A DNA stretch of 64,000 nt from Pseudomonadota bacterium (lineage in GTDB: Bacteria > Desulfobacterota > Desulfobacteria > Desulfobacterales > Desulfosarcinaceae): NCBI GenBank assembly GCA_023435265.1, contig JAEYRZ010000115.1:1-64000 (forward strand), given 5' to 3'. This document shows, piece after piece, positions 1 through 8,342 of the stretch. Both the position numbers and the translations under genes were made by a program. Positions within the stretch are counted from its first letter, which is position 1, and every line of letters starts with the position of its first letter. A model generated the notes under the pieces. That model did not search any database. It saw only the letters and a program-made list of their open reading frames with translations, and was not told the origin of the DNA.

Positions 1-1
1 G

Positions 2-172
2 ACGCCTCCTCCGCAGTCCAAGCCGCGGCCCCGCCGCCGGACCTCCGGCCCACAGCGCGGAGCGGAGGCAACCGCCGAATCCGAATCCAAACGGCCGCGG
101 CGCCGCCGGTCCCGCTCCAAACCAACCACTGAAAAGAGAGGCCGGGGGGGAAGCCGCCGGTCCGAACGCTGA
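2..172 (+). CDS. C-terminal tail of a gene entering from the left (basic, Arg/Pro/Ser-rich)
   Basis: Frame 2 is open from the window edge to a TGA at 170-172 and gives 56 residues rich in Arg, Lys, Pro and Ser, with runs such as RPRRRR and KRGRGG. Basic low-complexity tails of this kind end DEAD-box RNA helicases and RNase E/G-like proteins, but no catalytic motif lies inside the window, so the family is unknown. The frame would converge on thiL. The biased composition agrees with a real tail but could also come from GC-rich noise. Confidence 0.45.
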   Translation, partial: TPPPQSKPRPRRRTSGPQRGAEATAESESKRPRRRRSRSKPTTEKRGRGGSRRSER

Positions 173-195
173 CGACACCGTAAAAATCCAATATC

Positions 196-300
196 TGCGT
201 TGCGCTTCATCCCGTCGTCCCTGCGCGTACTGCAGTACTCCTCGGGACACGGGATTCGCGGCGCCTTGATCTTGAACTTTTTACGAGTTCATCCAAGCTA
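196..300. repeat. Possible dispersed palindromic repeat downstream of thiL
   Basis: The stretch has a palindromic core (GTACTGCAGTAC at 218-229), then GGCGCCTTGATCTTGAAC and TTTTTACGAGTTCATC. The layout (TACTGC core, a GCGCCTTG block, an ACGAG block) resembles the repeat copies at 56.6 kb and 24.1 kb, although the match is loose. It lies in the noncoding gap between two convergent genes, where repeats of this type usually sit. Confidence 0.35.
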
Positions 301-310
301 AGCCGGTCCC

Positions 311-1318
311 TTACAGGCGGCTCGGGGCGCTTTTCGCGAAGTGGTCGAAGCCGCCGCTCAGCGGCTCGCGGCGGCCGTCGGCGTGCATCAGAACCGCCTC
401 GCCCGCCGCGGCGGTGACGCGCCCCACCCGATGCAGCGCCAATCCTTGCTGAAGCAGGATTTGAAAATTCTCCGGAGTAATGGAGAAGAGGAGTTCGAAA
501 TCTTCGCCCCCGGTCAGTGCGAAATCCAGTGGATCGATGCGCAGAACGTTTCCGGTTTCGCGCACGTCGGGATGCAGCGGGATCGCCGCGGCGTCGATCT
601 CGGCACCCACCCGGCTGCTCTTGCAGATATGGCGCACTTCCGAAGCCAGGCCGTCGCTGATGTCGATCATGGCATGTGCCAGCGGGGCGAGGCGGCCGGA
701 GAGATCCAGCCGGCAGCGGGGCGTCCGGTGCTTGGCGAGCAAGTAGGCACCCGGTTGGTGGCCGGCCGTCAACAGGGCGAGGGCTGCGGCCGATGCGCCC
801 AATGTGCCGGTTACGGCAAGCAGATCTCCGGGCCGGGCGTGACTGCGCAGGCGCAACAGGTCCGGTGCGACTGTGCCGAGCAGGGTGATATTGACGGTGT
901 TCACCTCGCCGGCGGTTGTGTCCCCTCCGGCGATAACCACTCCGTGAGGATCGATCGCCGCGGACAGGCCTCGGTAGAGGCCTTCGCACCAGGCCAGGTC
1001 GGTATCCGGCGCGATTACCAGCGAGACGAACATCCAAGTGGGCGATCCGCCCATGGCCGCAATATCGCTGAGGTTGCACTCGGCCGCTTTGATCCCGATA
1101 TGCTCGGCCTCGGACCAGCGTCGGTTGAAATGATGCCCCTCGGTCAGCAGGTCGGTGGTCACGAGCAGCAGAGGATGCGGGTGCGGCGCAACCCGCAGGA
1201 CGGCCGCATCGTCTCCGATACCCGCGACAAGCTGAGGGTGGCCGGCGCCCGCACCGCCGGCGATTCCGGCCAGATGATCGATCAATTCGAATTCTCCACC
1301 AATATCGATTAATTTCAT
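311..1318 (-). CDS. thiL: Thiamine-monophosphate kinase
   Basis: ThiL phosphorylates thiamine monophosphate to thiamine diphosphate with ATP, the last step of cofactor synthesis in the cytoplasm. The 335-residue product has the usual AIRS-type layout: N-terminal GEFELIDHL, the Mg/ATP motif GIGDDAAV near residue 33, TTDLLTEGHHF near 54, NLSDIAAMG near 82, and the C-terminal IDISDGL and TGGEDFELLF motifs. I chose ATG 1318 because the GEFELI start matches the family and GAGAG lies about 10 bases upstream. ATG 1333 is also possible. The start falls just after the stop of the MocR-type gene (1336), so the two genes are probably co-transcribed and translationally coupled. No TPP riboswitch was recognised upstream. 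Confidence 0.93.
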   Translation of the reverse strand: MKLIDIGGEFELIDHLAGIAGGAGAGHPQLVAGIGDDAAVLRVAPHPHPLLLVTTDLLTEGHHFNRRWSEAEHIGIKAAECNLSDIAAMGGSPTWMFVSLVIAPDTDLAWCEGLYRGLSAAIDPHGVVIAGGDTTAGEVNTVNITLLGTVAPDLLRLRSHARPGDLLAVTGTLGASAAALALLTAGHQPGAYLLAKHRTPRCRLDLSGRLAPLAHAMIDISDGLASEVRHICKSSRVGAEIDAAAIPLHPDVRETGNVLRIDPLDFALTGGEDFELLFSITPENFQILLQQGLALHRVGRVTAAAGEAVLMHADGRREPLSGGFDHFAKSAPSRL

Positions 1319-1335
1319 CGTTGTTTCTCTCATGA

Positions 1336-2793
1336 CTAAGACGCCGAGCGCCCGACGATCGCCGCCAGGCGCTGGATGCCGGATTCGATTTCCGGGGTGA
1401 ACGGGCTTCCGCAGCTGATTCGCATGCAATTGGCAAAGGCTGCCGAACCCGCGCAGATGATGCCGGGCATGAAGGCGATCCGGGCCTCGAGGGCCCGCTG
1501 GAAAAGCGCGAGGCTGTCGATTTGGGCTGCCAACTCGATCCACAGACTCAGGCCCCCTTTGGGCGCGCTGATTCGGGTGCCATGTGGGAAATAGCGGGCG
1601 ACGGCCATGGCGGTATTGCCCACCTGGTTCTTGAGATGGGTGCGGAGCCGGCGCAGGTGGCGATCGTAAGCGCCGTTGCGCAGGTATTCGGCCACCACCA
1701 TTTGAGGCAGGTTTGGCTGGCTGATGGCATGATTGAGCTTCAGGCGGCGCGCTTTTTCGAGGAAGCGGCCCGGCAGCGCCCAACCCAGGCGGACACCCGG
1801 CGAGAGGGTCTTTGAAAAGGATGAGCAGTAGAGAACCATTTCCCGCCGATCGAAGGCCTTCAACGGCGCCGGACGGGATGTTCCGAAAAAAAGGTCGCCG
1901 TAAATATCGTCTTCGATGATGGGGATGCCGGCCCCTGTGATGAGCTCGACCAGGGCCTTTTTCCGCGCGTCGGACATCAGGTAGCCGAGCGGATTGTTGA
2001 AGTTGGCATTGAAAATACAAGCCCTGACCGTATGCCGGCGGATCGCCGCCGCGATTGCATCGACATCAAGGCCGGTCTGCGCCGAGCCCGGCACCTCGAG
2101 GGCGTACATACCGTAATCCTCGATCACCTGTAAGAACCAGGGGAAGGTCGGCGATTCGACCAGGATGGTATCGCCGGGCCGGGCCACGGCCCGCAGGCAG
2201 AGATTCACCGCTTCCACGCAGCCGTTGGTGATCACGAGGGCATCAGGCGAAACCTTTCCGCCAAAATGAGCGCAGCGCTGCGCGATCAGGCGGCGCAGGG
2301 GGACATGACCCATGGTGTGGCCGTAGCTGCAGAAACCGTGGGTCAATGCCTGGGCGGAAAACGATTTGGCGATGGCGGCGAGGGATTTGCCCGGCAGCAG
2401 TTCCGGCGCGACCAGGGCTCCCCCAAGTTGCAGCACCCGTGGATCGGACATGGCTTCACACAAGGTAAACGCCAGGTTGTTGACCGTGACCCGCCGCGGC
2501 GTCGTCGGCGAATCGGGCGGCTTGGGTGCAGGCAGAAGATTCTCGATAAGCGGCCGCGCATAGTAACCCGATTTGCGGCGGGCATCCACGATGCCTCTTT
2601 TTTCCAGTTCCATGAACGCCTGGTATACGGTCGAGATGCTGAGGCCTGTTTCGATGTGCAGGCGCCGTATGGAGGGCAGCTTTTCGCCGGCGCGGAAGGC
2701 CCCGTTGCGAATCCGGGCTTCCAGGCTGTCGGCCAGCACCATGTAGCGGAATCCGTCGCGCGTGGCGGGGGACATTGGAAAATCGGAGGTCAT
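1336..2793 (-). CDS. MocR/PdxR-type regulator: GntR winged helix fused to class I aminotransferase fold
   Basis: The 485-residue protein has an N-terminal GntR winged helix (about residues 18-78, with GEKLPSIRRLHIETGLSIST and YQAFMELEKRGIV). A fold-type I PLP domain follows, with FNANFNNPLG, EDDIYGDLFF and the PLP-lysine motif SSFSKTLSPG (Lys328). MocR proteins usually act as DNA-binding sensors of PLP or amino acids rather than free enzymes. It is transcribed divergently from another PLP aminotransferase at 3017, the classic arrangement for a MocR regulator and its target. A perfect inverted repeat lies 21 bases upstream of its start. ATG 2793 has only a weak ribosome site. The ligand is unknown. 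Confidence 0.88.
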   Translation of the reverse strand: MTSDFPMSPATRDGFRYMVLADSLEARIRNGAFRAGEKLPSIRRLHIETGLSISTVYQAFMELEKRGIVDARRKSGYYARPLIENLLPAPKPPDSPTTPRRVTVNNLAFTLCEAMSDPRVLQLGGALVAPELLPGKSLAAIAKSFSAQALTHGFCSYGHTMGHVPLRRLIAQRCAHFGGKVSPDALVITNGCVEAVNLCLRAVARPGDTILVESPTFPWFLQVIEDYGMYALEVPGSAQTGLDVDAIAAAIRRHTVRACIFNANFNNPLGYLMSDARKKALVELITGAGIPIIEDDIYGDLFFGTSRPAPLKAFDRREMVLYCSSFSKTLSPGVRLGWALPGRFLEKARRLKLNHAISQPNLPQMVVAEYLRNGAYDRHLRRLRTHLKNQVGNTAMAVARYFPHGTRISAPKGGLSLWIELAAQIDSLALFQRALEARIAFMPGIICAGSAAFANCMRISCGSPFTPEIESGIQRLAAIVGRSAS

Positions 2794-2813
2794 GGCAACT
2801 GTTATGCCTTAAA

Positions 2814-2848
2814 ATTTGCTATTCTGTGACTGTCAGCGGATAGCAAAT
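2814..2848. promoter_or_regulatory. Candidate operator of the MocR-type regulator
   Basis: A perfect 9-bp inverted repeat, ATTTGCTAT (2814-2822) and ATAGCAAAT (2840-2848), has 17 bases between the arms, about 26 bp centre to centre. A further GATAGC follows at 2851. It lies in the divergent gap between the regulator (start 2793) and the aminotransferase (start 3017), close to the regulator, which fits autoregulation plus control of the neighbour. The regulatory role is inferred from the palindrome and its location. Confidence 0.6.
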
Positions 2849-3016
2849 CTGATAGCGTGCCACAAGTCTTTTCGCTCACGGGTTCACCTGCGTTGACGTT
2901 CATTCAGGCGGCGCCTGAAATGCCCAAGTGCGGTTAATTTGTCTCTGGGTGTATGATTCACGCCTTTGAGACCTTTTGCGTTTCATCCGGCCGCGCCTGC
3001 TTAAGTGAGGATGACG

Positions 3017-4213
3017 ATGGATTACAGTCGACTTCTGGCCAGTCGCACCGAGCGCATGGGCGCCAGTGCCATCCGTGAAATACTCAAGGTGGTGGCCCAG
3101 CCGGGCATGATATCGCTGGCCGGCGGTATTCCGGCGCCGGAAAGCTTTCCACTTGAACTGATGGCACACTTGACGGAGGCGGTTCTGCGCAAACACGGTG
3201 CAGCCGCACTGCAGTACGATGCGAGCGAAGGGTTTACGCCGCTGCGCAAGGTCCTGGCCGAATATCTGGGCGGCCGAGGCATCCAGGCGCAGCCGGACGA
3301 CATACTGGTCGCCAGTGGGTCGCAGGGGGTGCTGGATGCTCTTGGCATGGCGCTGATTTCAAGGGGCGACCGGGTGGCGGTGGAGGCGCCGACCTATCTG
3401 GGTGCGCTGCAGGCCTTCACGCCCTACGAGCCGGATTACGTGCGTTTGCAGACCGACGAAAATGGTGTGCTTCCCGAGTCCCTGGAAGCGGTCCTGAAGG
3501 GCGGGGCCGTTAAGTTCGTCTACCTGGTTCCCAATTTTCAAAACCCTACCGGACGGACGATCCCCGCCGAGCGCCGCGCCTCGATCGCCGGGCTGCTTCG
3601 GCGCTACGATGCGCTGCTGGTTGAAGATGATCCCTATGGGGCCCTGCGTTATCGCGGCCGCTCGGAGCCGCCCATCCAAATGCTGGCACCCGAGCATGTG
3701 ATTTATGTCAGCACCCTGTCCAAGGTGTTCGCGCCCGGACTGCGGATCGGGTTTTGCGTGGCGCCCTCAGTGATTCGCCGATGGCTGGTGATCGTCAAAC
3801 AGGGCGTGGATCTGCATACCAGCACCTTCAATCAGGCCCTGGCCTGTGAATACATCGGCGGCGGTCACCTGGACCGGCATCTCCCCAGTATCATCGAGCT
3901 CTACCGACCCCGCCGGGAAGCGATGCTGGCCGCGCTGGCCCGTTGTCTGCCGCAAGGGTTCCGGTGGTCGCGGCCCGAGGGCGGCATGTTCGTCTGGGTG
4001 GAAGGTCCTGCCGGCATCGATATGGAGCAAGTTTACCACCGGGCTGTCGAGCGCAAAGTTGCCTTCGTGCCCGGCACCTTTTTCTTTGCGCATGCCGGCG
4101 AGGGGATTGAGACCATGCGCTTGAATTTTACCATGTTCGACGCCCCCACGATCGACCGCGCGGTGCATATCCTGGCAGCGGTGCTGCAGGAGTGCCTTGC
4201 CGGGTCCGATTAA
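3017..4213 (+). CDS. PLP-dependent aminotransferase, LysN/2-aminoadipate type
   Basis: A class I/II aminotransferase of 398 residues, close to the usual length of the LysN/ARO8-like group. It shows ISLAGGIPAPESFP near residue 32, the PLP-phosphate region GSQGVLDALG near 101, VPNFQNPTGR near 171, EDDPYG near 203, and STLSKVFAPGLRIG with the PLP lysine Lys236. Family members transaminate amino acids such as 2-aminoadipate, leucine or aromatic residues; the substrate cannot be read from sequence. I chose ATG 3017 because TGAGG at 3006-3010 is well spaced from it. GTG 3005 and ATG 3011 are alternatives in frame. Probably controlled by the divergent MocR-type gene. Confidence 0.88.
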   Translation: MDYSRLLASRTERMGASAIREILKVVAQPGMISLAGGIPAPESFPLELMAHLTEAVLRKHGAAALQYDASEGFTPLRKVLAEYLGGRGIQAQPDDILVASGSQGVLDALGMALISRGDRVAVEAPTYLGALQAFTPYEPDYVRLQTDENGVLPESLEAVLKGGAVKFVYLVPNFQNPTGRTIPAERRASIAGLLRRYDALLVEDDPYGALRYRGRSEPPIQMLAPEHVIYVSTLSKVFAPGLRIGFCVAPSVIRRWLVIVKQGVDLHTSTFNQALACEYIGGGHLDRHLPSIIELYRPRREAMLAALARCLPQGFRWSRPEGGMFVWVEGPAGIDMEQVYHRAVERKVAFVPGTFFFAHAGEGIETMRLNFTMFDAPTIDRAVHILAAVLQECLAGSD

Positions 4214-4517
4214 CCCTCCGCGTTCACTTCAGGCTCCTGCCGCAGCCGAAACGGAACCGCCGGCGTCGACCGCCGCGGTGTGCAGTTTCGAATTCACGAT
4301 GTAATCTTTTTGCGCACATGCATCTCATGCGCATCCCGCATGCCGATTTCCACATCTCATTTTTAATTATATTTAATTAAAATCATTTGAATATAATTTT
4401 TAATAGTCGTTTTAGAGCAGGGCATGTAAATTGCTTTCCCGATAACGGCATTGACACGACGGACCGGGTTTGTGACTTAGTTTGAATACGGCAGTGTTAG
4501 ACGGAATCGGAGGTACT
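4214..4517. other. Noncoding gap with AT-rich stretch and possible promoter
   Basis: No credible gene. The stretch 4350-4410 is strongly AT-rich compared with its surroundings. TTGACA at 4451-4456 could be a -35 box for the murein endopeptidase gene, but the matching -10 (around GACTTA, 4474-4479) is poor. No convincing terminator was seen after the aminotransferase. Confidence 0.35.
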
Positions 4518-5066
4518 TTGCAGCAGTGCAATCGCCGTGACTTTTTGAAGTGGGGAAGCACAGCGCTGATCGGCAGCCTGCTCCCGTTGACCGATCTCAG
4601 CGCATCCGTCCGAAAGTTCGATCCGGATCGTCAGCTCGCATTTTTCAACATCCACACCGGAGAAAAGCTCTGCGTCTGCTATTATTCTGAGGGCAATTAT
4701 CACCCTGATGCACTTGCCCGTATCGATCAGGTGCTGCGCGACCACCGCACGGACGAAATCAAACCGATCGATCCGCGGCTCCTCGATCTGCTTCATGCGG
4801 TGCGCTCACGGATCCGCCCCTGCGACCCCTTTCATGTGATTTCAGGCTATCGCTCCACGGCGACGAATGAAAAACTGAGGCGGCGAACCAGCGGCGTGGC
4901 CAGCAAAAGCCTTCATACGCAGGGACAAGCCATCGACATCCGGCTGCCCGGTTACCGCACGCGGCGCTTGCGCGACCTGTGCATGACGTTCAGGGCCGGC
5001 GGCGTCGGTTATTACCCTGAATCGGACTTTGTACATCTCGATACCGGCCGTGTCCGCGCCTGGTAG
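4518..5066 (+). CDS. DUF882/YcbK-type murein endopeptidase (peptidase M15A fold), Tat-exported
   Basis: The 182-residue product starts with a Tat-like signal (NRRDFLKWG, then a hydrophobic stretch ending near LSA). It has the zinc-peptidase motifs of the YcbK (MepK) family: HVISGYRSTATNEKLR, SLHTQGQAIDIRL, and VHLDTGRVRAW at the C-terminus. In E. coli MepK cuts 3-3 (L,D) crosslinks in peptidoglycan. I chose the TTG at 4518 because GGAGG (4509-4513) precedes it; TTG 4482 is an in-frame alternative. It faces an L,D-transpeptidase, which makes the same crosslinks, so the pair likely remodels 3-3 crosslinks in the periplasm. Confidence 0.85.
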   Translation: MQQCNRRDFLKWGSTALIGSLLPLTDLSASVRKFDPDRQLAFFNIHTGEKLCVCYYSEGNYHPDALARIDQVLRDHRTDEIKPIDPRLLDLLHAVRSRIRPCDPFHVISGYRSTATNEKLRRRTSGVASKSLHTQGQAIDIRLPGYRTRRLRDLCMTFRAGGVGYYPESDFVHLDTGRVRAW

Positions 5067-5116
5067 GCGGCGGCTGCATCCTCTGCGTCCCTGAAACCGA
5101 AATCAGATCCCGCCAC

Positions 5117-6955
5117 TCATTTCATCGCCATGTCTTTGACGGTCACCGAAGCCGCCGATGCGGCGCGCTGCCGCAAGGCGGCATCCAAAGCCTTGTCGCG
5201 GCCGTAAATGTCATTTCGGAAATGCAGGCGGCGATCGCGGTCCACCCAGCTGGTTTGATAAACCAGGTGCACCGGAAGGGGATTGCGGATGATGATCACG
5301 CGCTCGCCGGCGTCGTTCCGAATCGCCGCCCGCAGGCGGGCTTCGCTCCATCCTGAATTGTCCCGCAGCAGGTAGGCTGCCAGGGCAGGCGCATTTTCGA
5401 CCCGGATGCATCCGGAGCTGAAATCGCGCTGCACTTTCTTGAAGAGGTTGCGCTGGGGCGTATCGTGCAGATAAACCGCGAATTTATTGGGAAACATGAA
5501 CTTGAAATCACCCAGCGCATTTCGCGGCCCGGGGTCCTGGCGCAGTTGAAACGGAAAGCGGCGTTTGGAGTAGTGGCTCCAATCGACGGTTTGAGGGTCG
5601 AGTTCGACGGCGTCGCCGTTCCATCCGCTGAAAAGATGGATTGCATGCTCCTGGAGATAGTTCTCTCCGGCTTTGAGGCGCGGCAGAATATCCTCTACGG
5701 CAATGGTGTGCGGAACGGTCCAGGACGGATTTAGAACCATGTAGGTCATCAAGGCGCTGAAAACCGGTGTGCGGCGGGCCGGACGGCCCACGACCACCGG
5801 CATTTCCAGTACGGTGCGGCCGTCTTCCACAACGCTGAGTCGGAAATCCGCGGTGTTGACCATGATATGGCGGCGTCCCAAATCGGACGGCATCCAGCGC
5901 CAGCGCTCCAGGTTGAGTTCGATCTGCCGCGCCCGTTCCTCGGCGGTGACATTCAGCGCGGCCAGGGTTCGGCGGCCGAGGATGCCGTCCGTCTCCAACC
6001 CGTGACGCGACTGGAATCGCATCAGGGCTTGCGACATTTCAATGCCGAAAAGGTCGTCGTTTTCCGGGGGGGGCTCGTTCGCCAATTCTTGCGTTTCCAC
6101 CGCGGGATCTTCCGAAGCCGCTTTCGCCAGTTCTTTCTGAGTCTCTTCCGGTGGGTCCATGGCGTTTTCTTGCGTCAGGTCGCCTGAAAGCTGCAGGCGC
6201 AGGCGCAGATCCGGAACGCGCGGGTCGCGCTCGAGCGGTTGCAGTTTGGGGCCGTCCATGACCTGTGGCCATCCGCCCCGCACCGCCGATTGGCGCATTT
6301 GCTGAAGGGCCAGACGCAGTTCGGCATATCCGGAATGGTTCGGCTTCAAGTCTTCCAGAATGGAATCGATAGGGGTATCGCCGGTCGAAGCGTCCAGCAG
6401 GGCGGAGATGTCGATTCCGGCCGGGCTGCCGATCCAGTCGGGGTGCAGTGTTTCCGGATCGACGCGGCCTCCCGCCAAATGGGCGGCCAGCAGCAGGAAT
6501 CCATCGCTGAGCAGAAGATCGAGATCGGCCCAAAGTCCGGCTTTTTGCAGATCCGAAGGAAAGGAGACCGGATCGATTTCAGCCATCAGCTGTTCAATCG
6601 GCATTAGATGGTAGTCTGCGGCCGAGAGTCCCTCCTCCGGGGCCTCGCGTATCGCCCGCGCCATCGCCAGGGCCGCAGGACGCAGCCCCTGGCCGTTGAA
6701 CCAGGCCGGCGCATAGCCGCGCGCTTCGTAAAAAAGCGGAATGGACCGGATCCCGCAGATCGGTTCTCCGCGGCACATGAACCCCTCGCCGCCGAAGCGC
6801 TGCTCGATACGCGTCTGGAGCCGTTCCCGGACTTCCTCAAGGAATCGATCGGTATCGGTTCGAAAATGCCCGGTGTCGCGATCCGATTCGCCCTGGTTCG
6901 CAGTGAACAGCAGGCAGGCCATTGCCAGGATGAGAATTCGCGTCGTACGGTTCAT
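5117..6955 (-). CDS. L,D-transpeptidase of the YcbB/LdtD type
   Basis: A 612-residue secreted enzyme with an N-terminal signal (RILILAMACLLFTANQG). It has an N-terminal scaffold typical of YcbB proteins, a peptidoglycan-binding helix bundle (MRFQSRHGLETDGILGRRT) and a C-terminal YkuD domain. The YkuD motif is complete: HDTPQRNLF, then FSSGCIRVEN with the catalytic cysteine at Cys516. It forms 3-3 crosslinks in peptidoglycan in the periplasm. The reading frame extends upstream to 7240, but ATG 6955 begins the signal peptide and is the likely start. An acidic insert of about 40 residues (EDPAVETQELANEPPPEND) interrupts the region before the binding module and looks like a linker. The gene is convergent with the M15A endopeptidase. 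Confidence 0.9.
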   Translation of the reverse strand: MNRTTRILILAMACLLFTANQGESDRDTGHFRTDTDRFLEEVRERLQTRIEQRFGGEGFMCRGEPICGIRSIPLFYEARGYAPAWFNGQGLRPAALAMARAIREAPEEGLSAADYHLMPIEQLMAEIDPVSFPSDLQKAGLWADLDLLLSDGFLLLAAHLAGGRVDPETLHPDWIGSPAGIDISALLDASTGDTPIDSILEDLKPNHSGYAELRLALQQMRQSAVRGGWPQVMDGPKLQPLERDPRVPDLRLRLQLSGDLTQENAMDPPEETQKELAKAASEDPAVETQELANEPPPENDDLFGIEMSQALMRFQSRHGLETDGILGRRTLAALNVTAEERARQIELNLERWRWMPSDLGRRHIMVNTADFRLSVVEDGRTVLEMPVVVGRPARRTPVFSALMTYMVLNPSWTVPHTIAVEDILPRLKAGENYLQEHAIHLFSGWNGDAVELDPQTVDWSHYSKRRFPFQLRQDPGPRNALGDFKFMFPNKFAVYLHDTPQRNLFKKVQRDFSSGCIRVENAPALAAYLLRDNSGWSEARLRAAIRNDAGERVIIIRNPLPVHLVYQTSWVDRDRRLHFRNDIYGRDKALDAALRQRAASAASVTVKDMAMK

Positions 6956-7224
6956 GCAAGCATTCGGGTTCGGTGAATCCGCCAGCCTTCGTTTTGGTCG
7001 AGGCGCTGAGGCCGTTTTCAGGAGCCGCCGCAACAGGGCGTCTTTTTGCGGTAAGGTCGCAGTTCGGCCACCCTCGATCGCAGCCGCGCCGTCTTTATCA
7101 CAGTCCGCAAGGTGTGTCACCACCAACCGGCAAAGCGCATGCGGGTTCCACGGGCTGGACATCCATTGGTGCGCCATTAAATTAGAGCCTAATTCAGGAT
7201 GCCTGGAGAATGAAAGGAGATTGC

Positions 7225-7431
7225 ATGCAGACCCATACATTTCACATCCCCAACATTTCCTGCGGTCATTGCACGCGGAGCATCGAAAACGAGCTCAGGG
7301 AATTGAAGGGAATCGGCAAAGTGCAAAGCGATATCAACAGCAAAACCGTGACCGTGCAGTGGGATGCGCCGGCGACTCGGGAACGGATCGAAGCCGCTTT
7401 GCGTGATATCAATTACCCCCCCGCGGACTGA
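7225..7431 (+). CDS. Heavy-metal-associated (HMA) domain protein, CopZ-like
   Basis: A single 68-residue HMA domain with the metal-binding motif ISCGHCTRSIE (Cys-x-x-Cys near residues 11-14) and the beta-alpha-beta pattern ending in ALRDINYPPAD. Stand-alone proteins like this carry Cu(I) or other soft metals to P-type ATPases. I chose ATG 7225 because AAAGGAGA sits just upstream; ATG 7210 would bury that site. No copper ATPase or repressor is next to it. Its last 19 bases overlap the 3' end of uvsE, which is convergent. Confidence 0.85.
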   Translation: MQTHTFHIPNISCGHCTRSIENELRELKGIGKVQSDINSKTVTVQWDAPATRERIEAALRDINYPPAD

Positions 7432-8342
7432 TCGAAACGTGGGGCCGGGAGCTGAAGTCTAAGCTGGCGGGCCAGCGCCAGGACCGCCAGCTCCTTGGCC
7501 TTGGCCTCTACCTCCACCGTTATTTCAAGATCGCGCCACTGCGGCGGAAAATCGGAAGCATCGATATAATCGTGGTGCATCCGGCAGCCCCCGGGCCGGC
7601 GGGTGCGTGGACTGGAAATGTGAAAAAGCGGCTCGCGGCGCCATGTAGCCAGCGCCAGGGCGGTTGCCGCTTCTACCGAAAGTCTGTCCGGCAGACAGCG
7701 ATGATGGTGGACATCATAGACCAGAGGGATGTCCAGGCGGCGGCAGAGCGGCAGCAGATCGCGCGGCGTGAATCGCACATCGTCGTTTTCCAGAGCCAGC
7801 CGCGAGCGCACGGCCCGGGGCAGGCGGCGCACGGCCGCTTCCAGGCGTCGCAGGGCGGCCGGTTTGTCCGCATACGCGCCGCCGCCGTGCAGGGTGATCA
7901 CATCGGCGTTGACCCAGCGCGCCACCTCGGCCTGATACACCAGTTCGGCCACCGAGCGTTCGACCACCCGGGCGTCGGGTGAATTGAGCACGACGAACTG
8001 GTCGGGAGGGAAACTGGTGCGGATGTCGTATTTTCGACAGAAACGGCCGCAGCCTCTGAACAGTGCTACAATGCGTTCCGCATCCGGAAGCTGGTCGATT
8101 CGGTAGCCTGCTTCGGGATGAGTTTTAAGCGGCAGAATCTGGCTGTTGACCCGGAACGCGCCGATCCCATGATCCCTGCAGTAGCTCAGGGCCGCCTGCA
8201 GGGCGGCGGCATTGTGCAGGGCGATCGCCGAAAGCCGGCGCAGCTGTTCGTCCCGGGGGATTGCGTGCAGAGACGCCGCAGTCGTCCGGCGGAACCGGAT
8301 CGGTTCGCTGCGGAAGATGCAGCATAGACCCAGCCGGATCAT
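7413..8342 (-). CDS. uvsE: UV damage endonuclease UvsE/UvdE
   Basis: The 309-residue protein matches UvsE over its length: MIRLGLCCIF start, GIGAFRVNSQILPL, FPPDQFVVLNSP, VITLHGGGAYADK, LALENDD and DVHHHRC, the last being metal ligands of the TIM barrel. UvsE nicks DNA 5' of pyrimidine dimers and other lesions and starts alternative excision repair. Its ATG overlaps the stop of the mscS-like gene by four bases, which ties it into the minus-strand operon DUF523-corA-mscS-uvsE. Its 3' end overlaps the convergent HMA gene by 19 bases. Confidence 0.92.
   Translation of the reverse strand: MIRLGLCCIFRSEPIRFRRTTAASLHAIPRDEQLRRLSAIALHNAAALQAALSYCRDHGIGAFRVNSQILPLKTHPEAGYRIDQLPDAERIVALFRGCGRFCRKYDIRTSFPPDQFVVLNSPDARVVERSVAELVYQAEVARWVNADVITLHGGGAYADKPAALRRLEAAVRRLPRAVRSRLALENDDVRFTPRDLLPLCRRLDIPLVYDVHHHRCLPDRLSVEAATALALATWRREPLFHISSPRTRRPGGCRMHHDYIDASDFPPQWRDLEITVEVEAKAKELAVLALARQLRLQLPAPRFDQSAGG

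Noticed and set aside
1319..1335. TPP riboswitch before thiL
   Set aside because: There is no space: thiL starts just after the upstream gene and no thi-box was seen there or in 2794-3010.
1319..2020. N-terminal extension of thiL into the regulator gene
   Set aside because: The extension overlaps the regulator in another frame, while ThiL proteins start at the GEFELI region.
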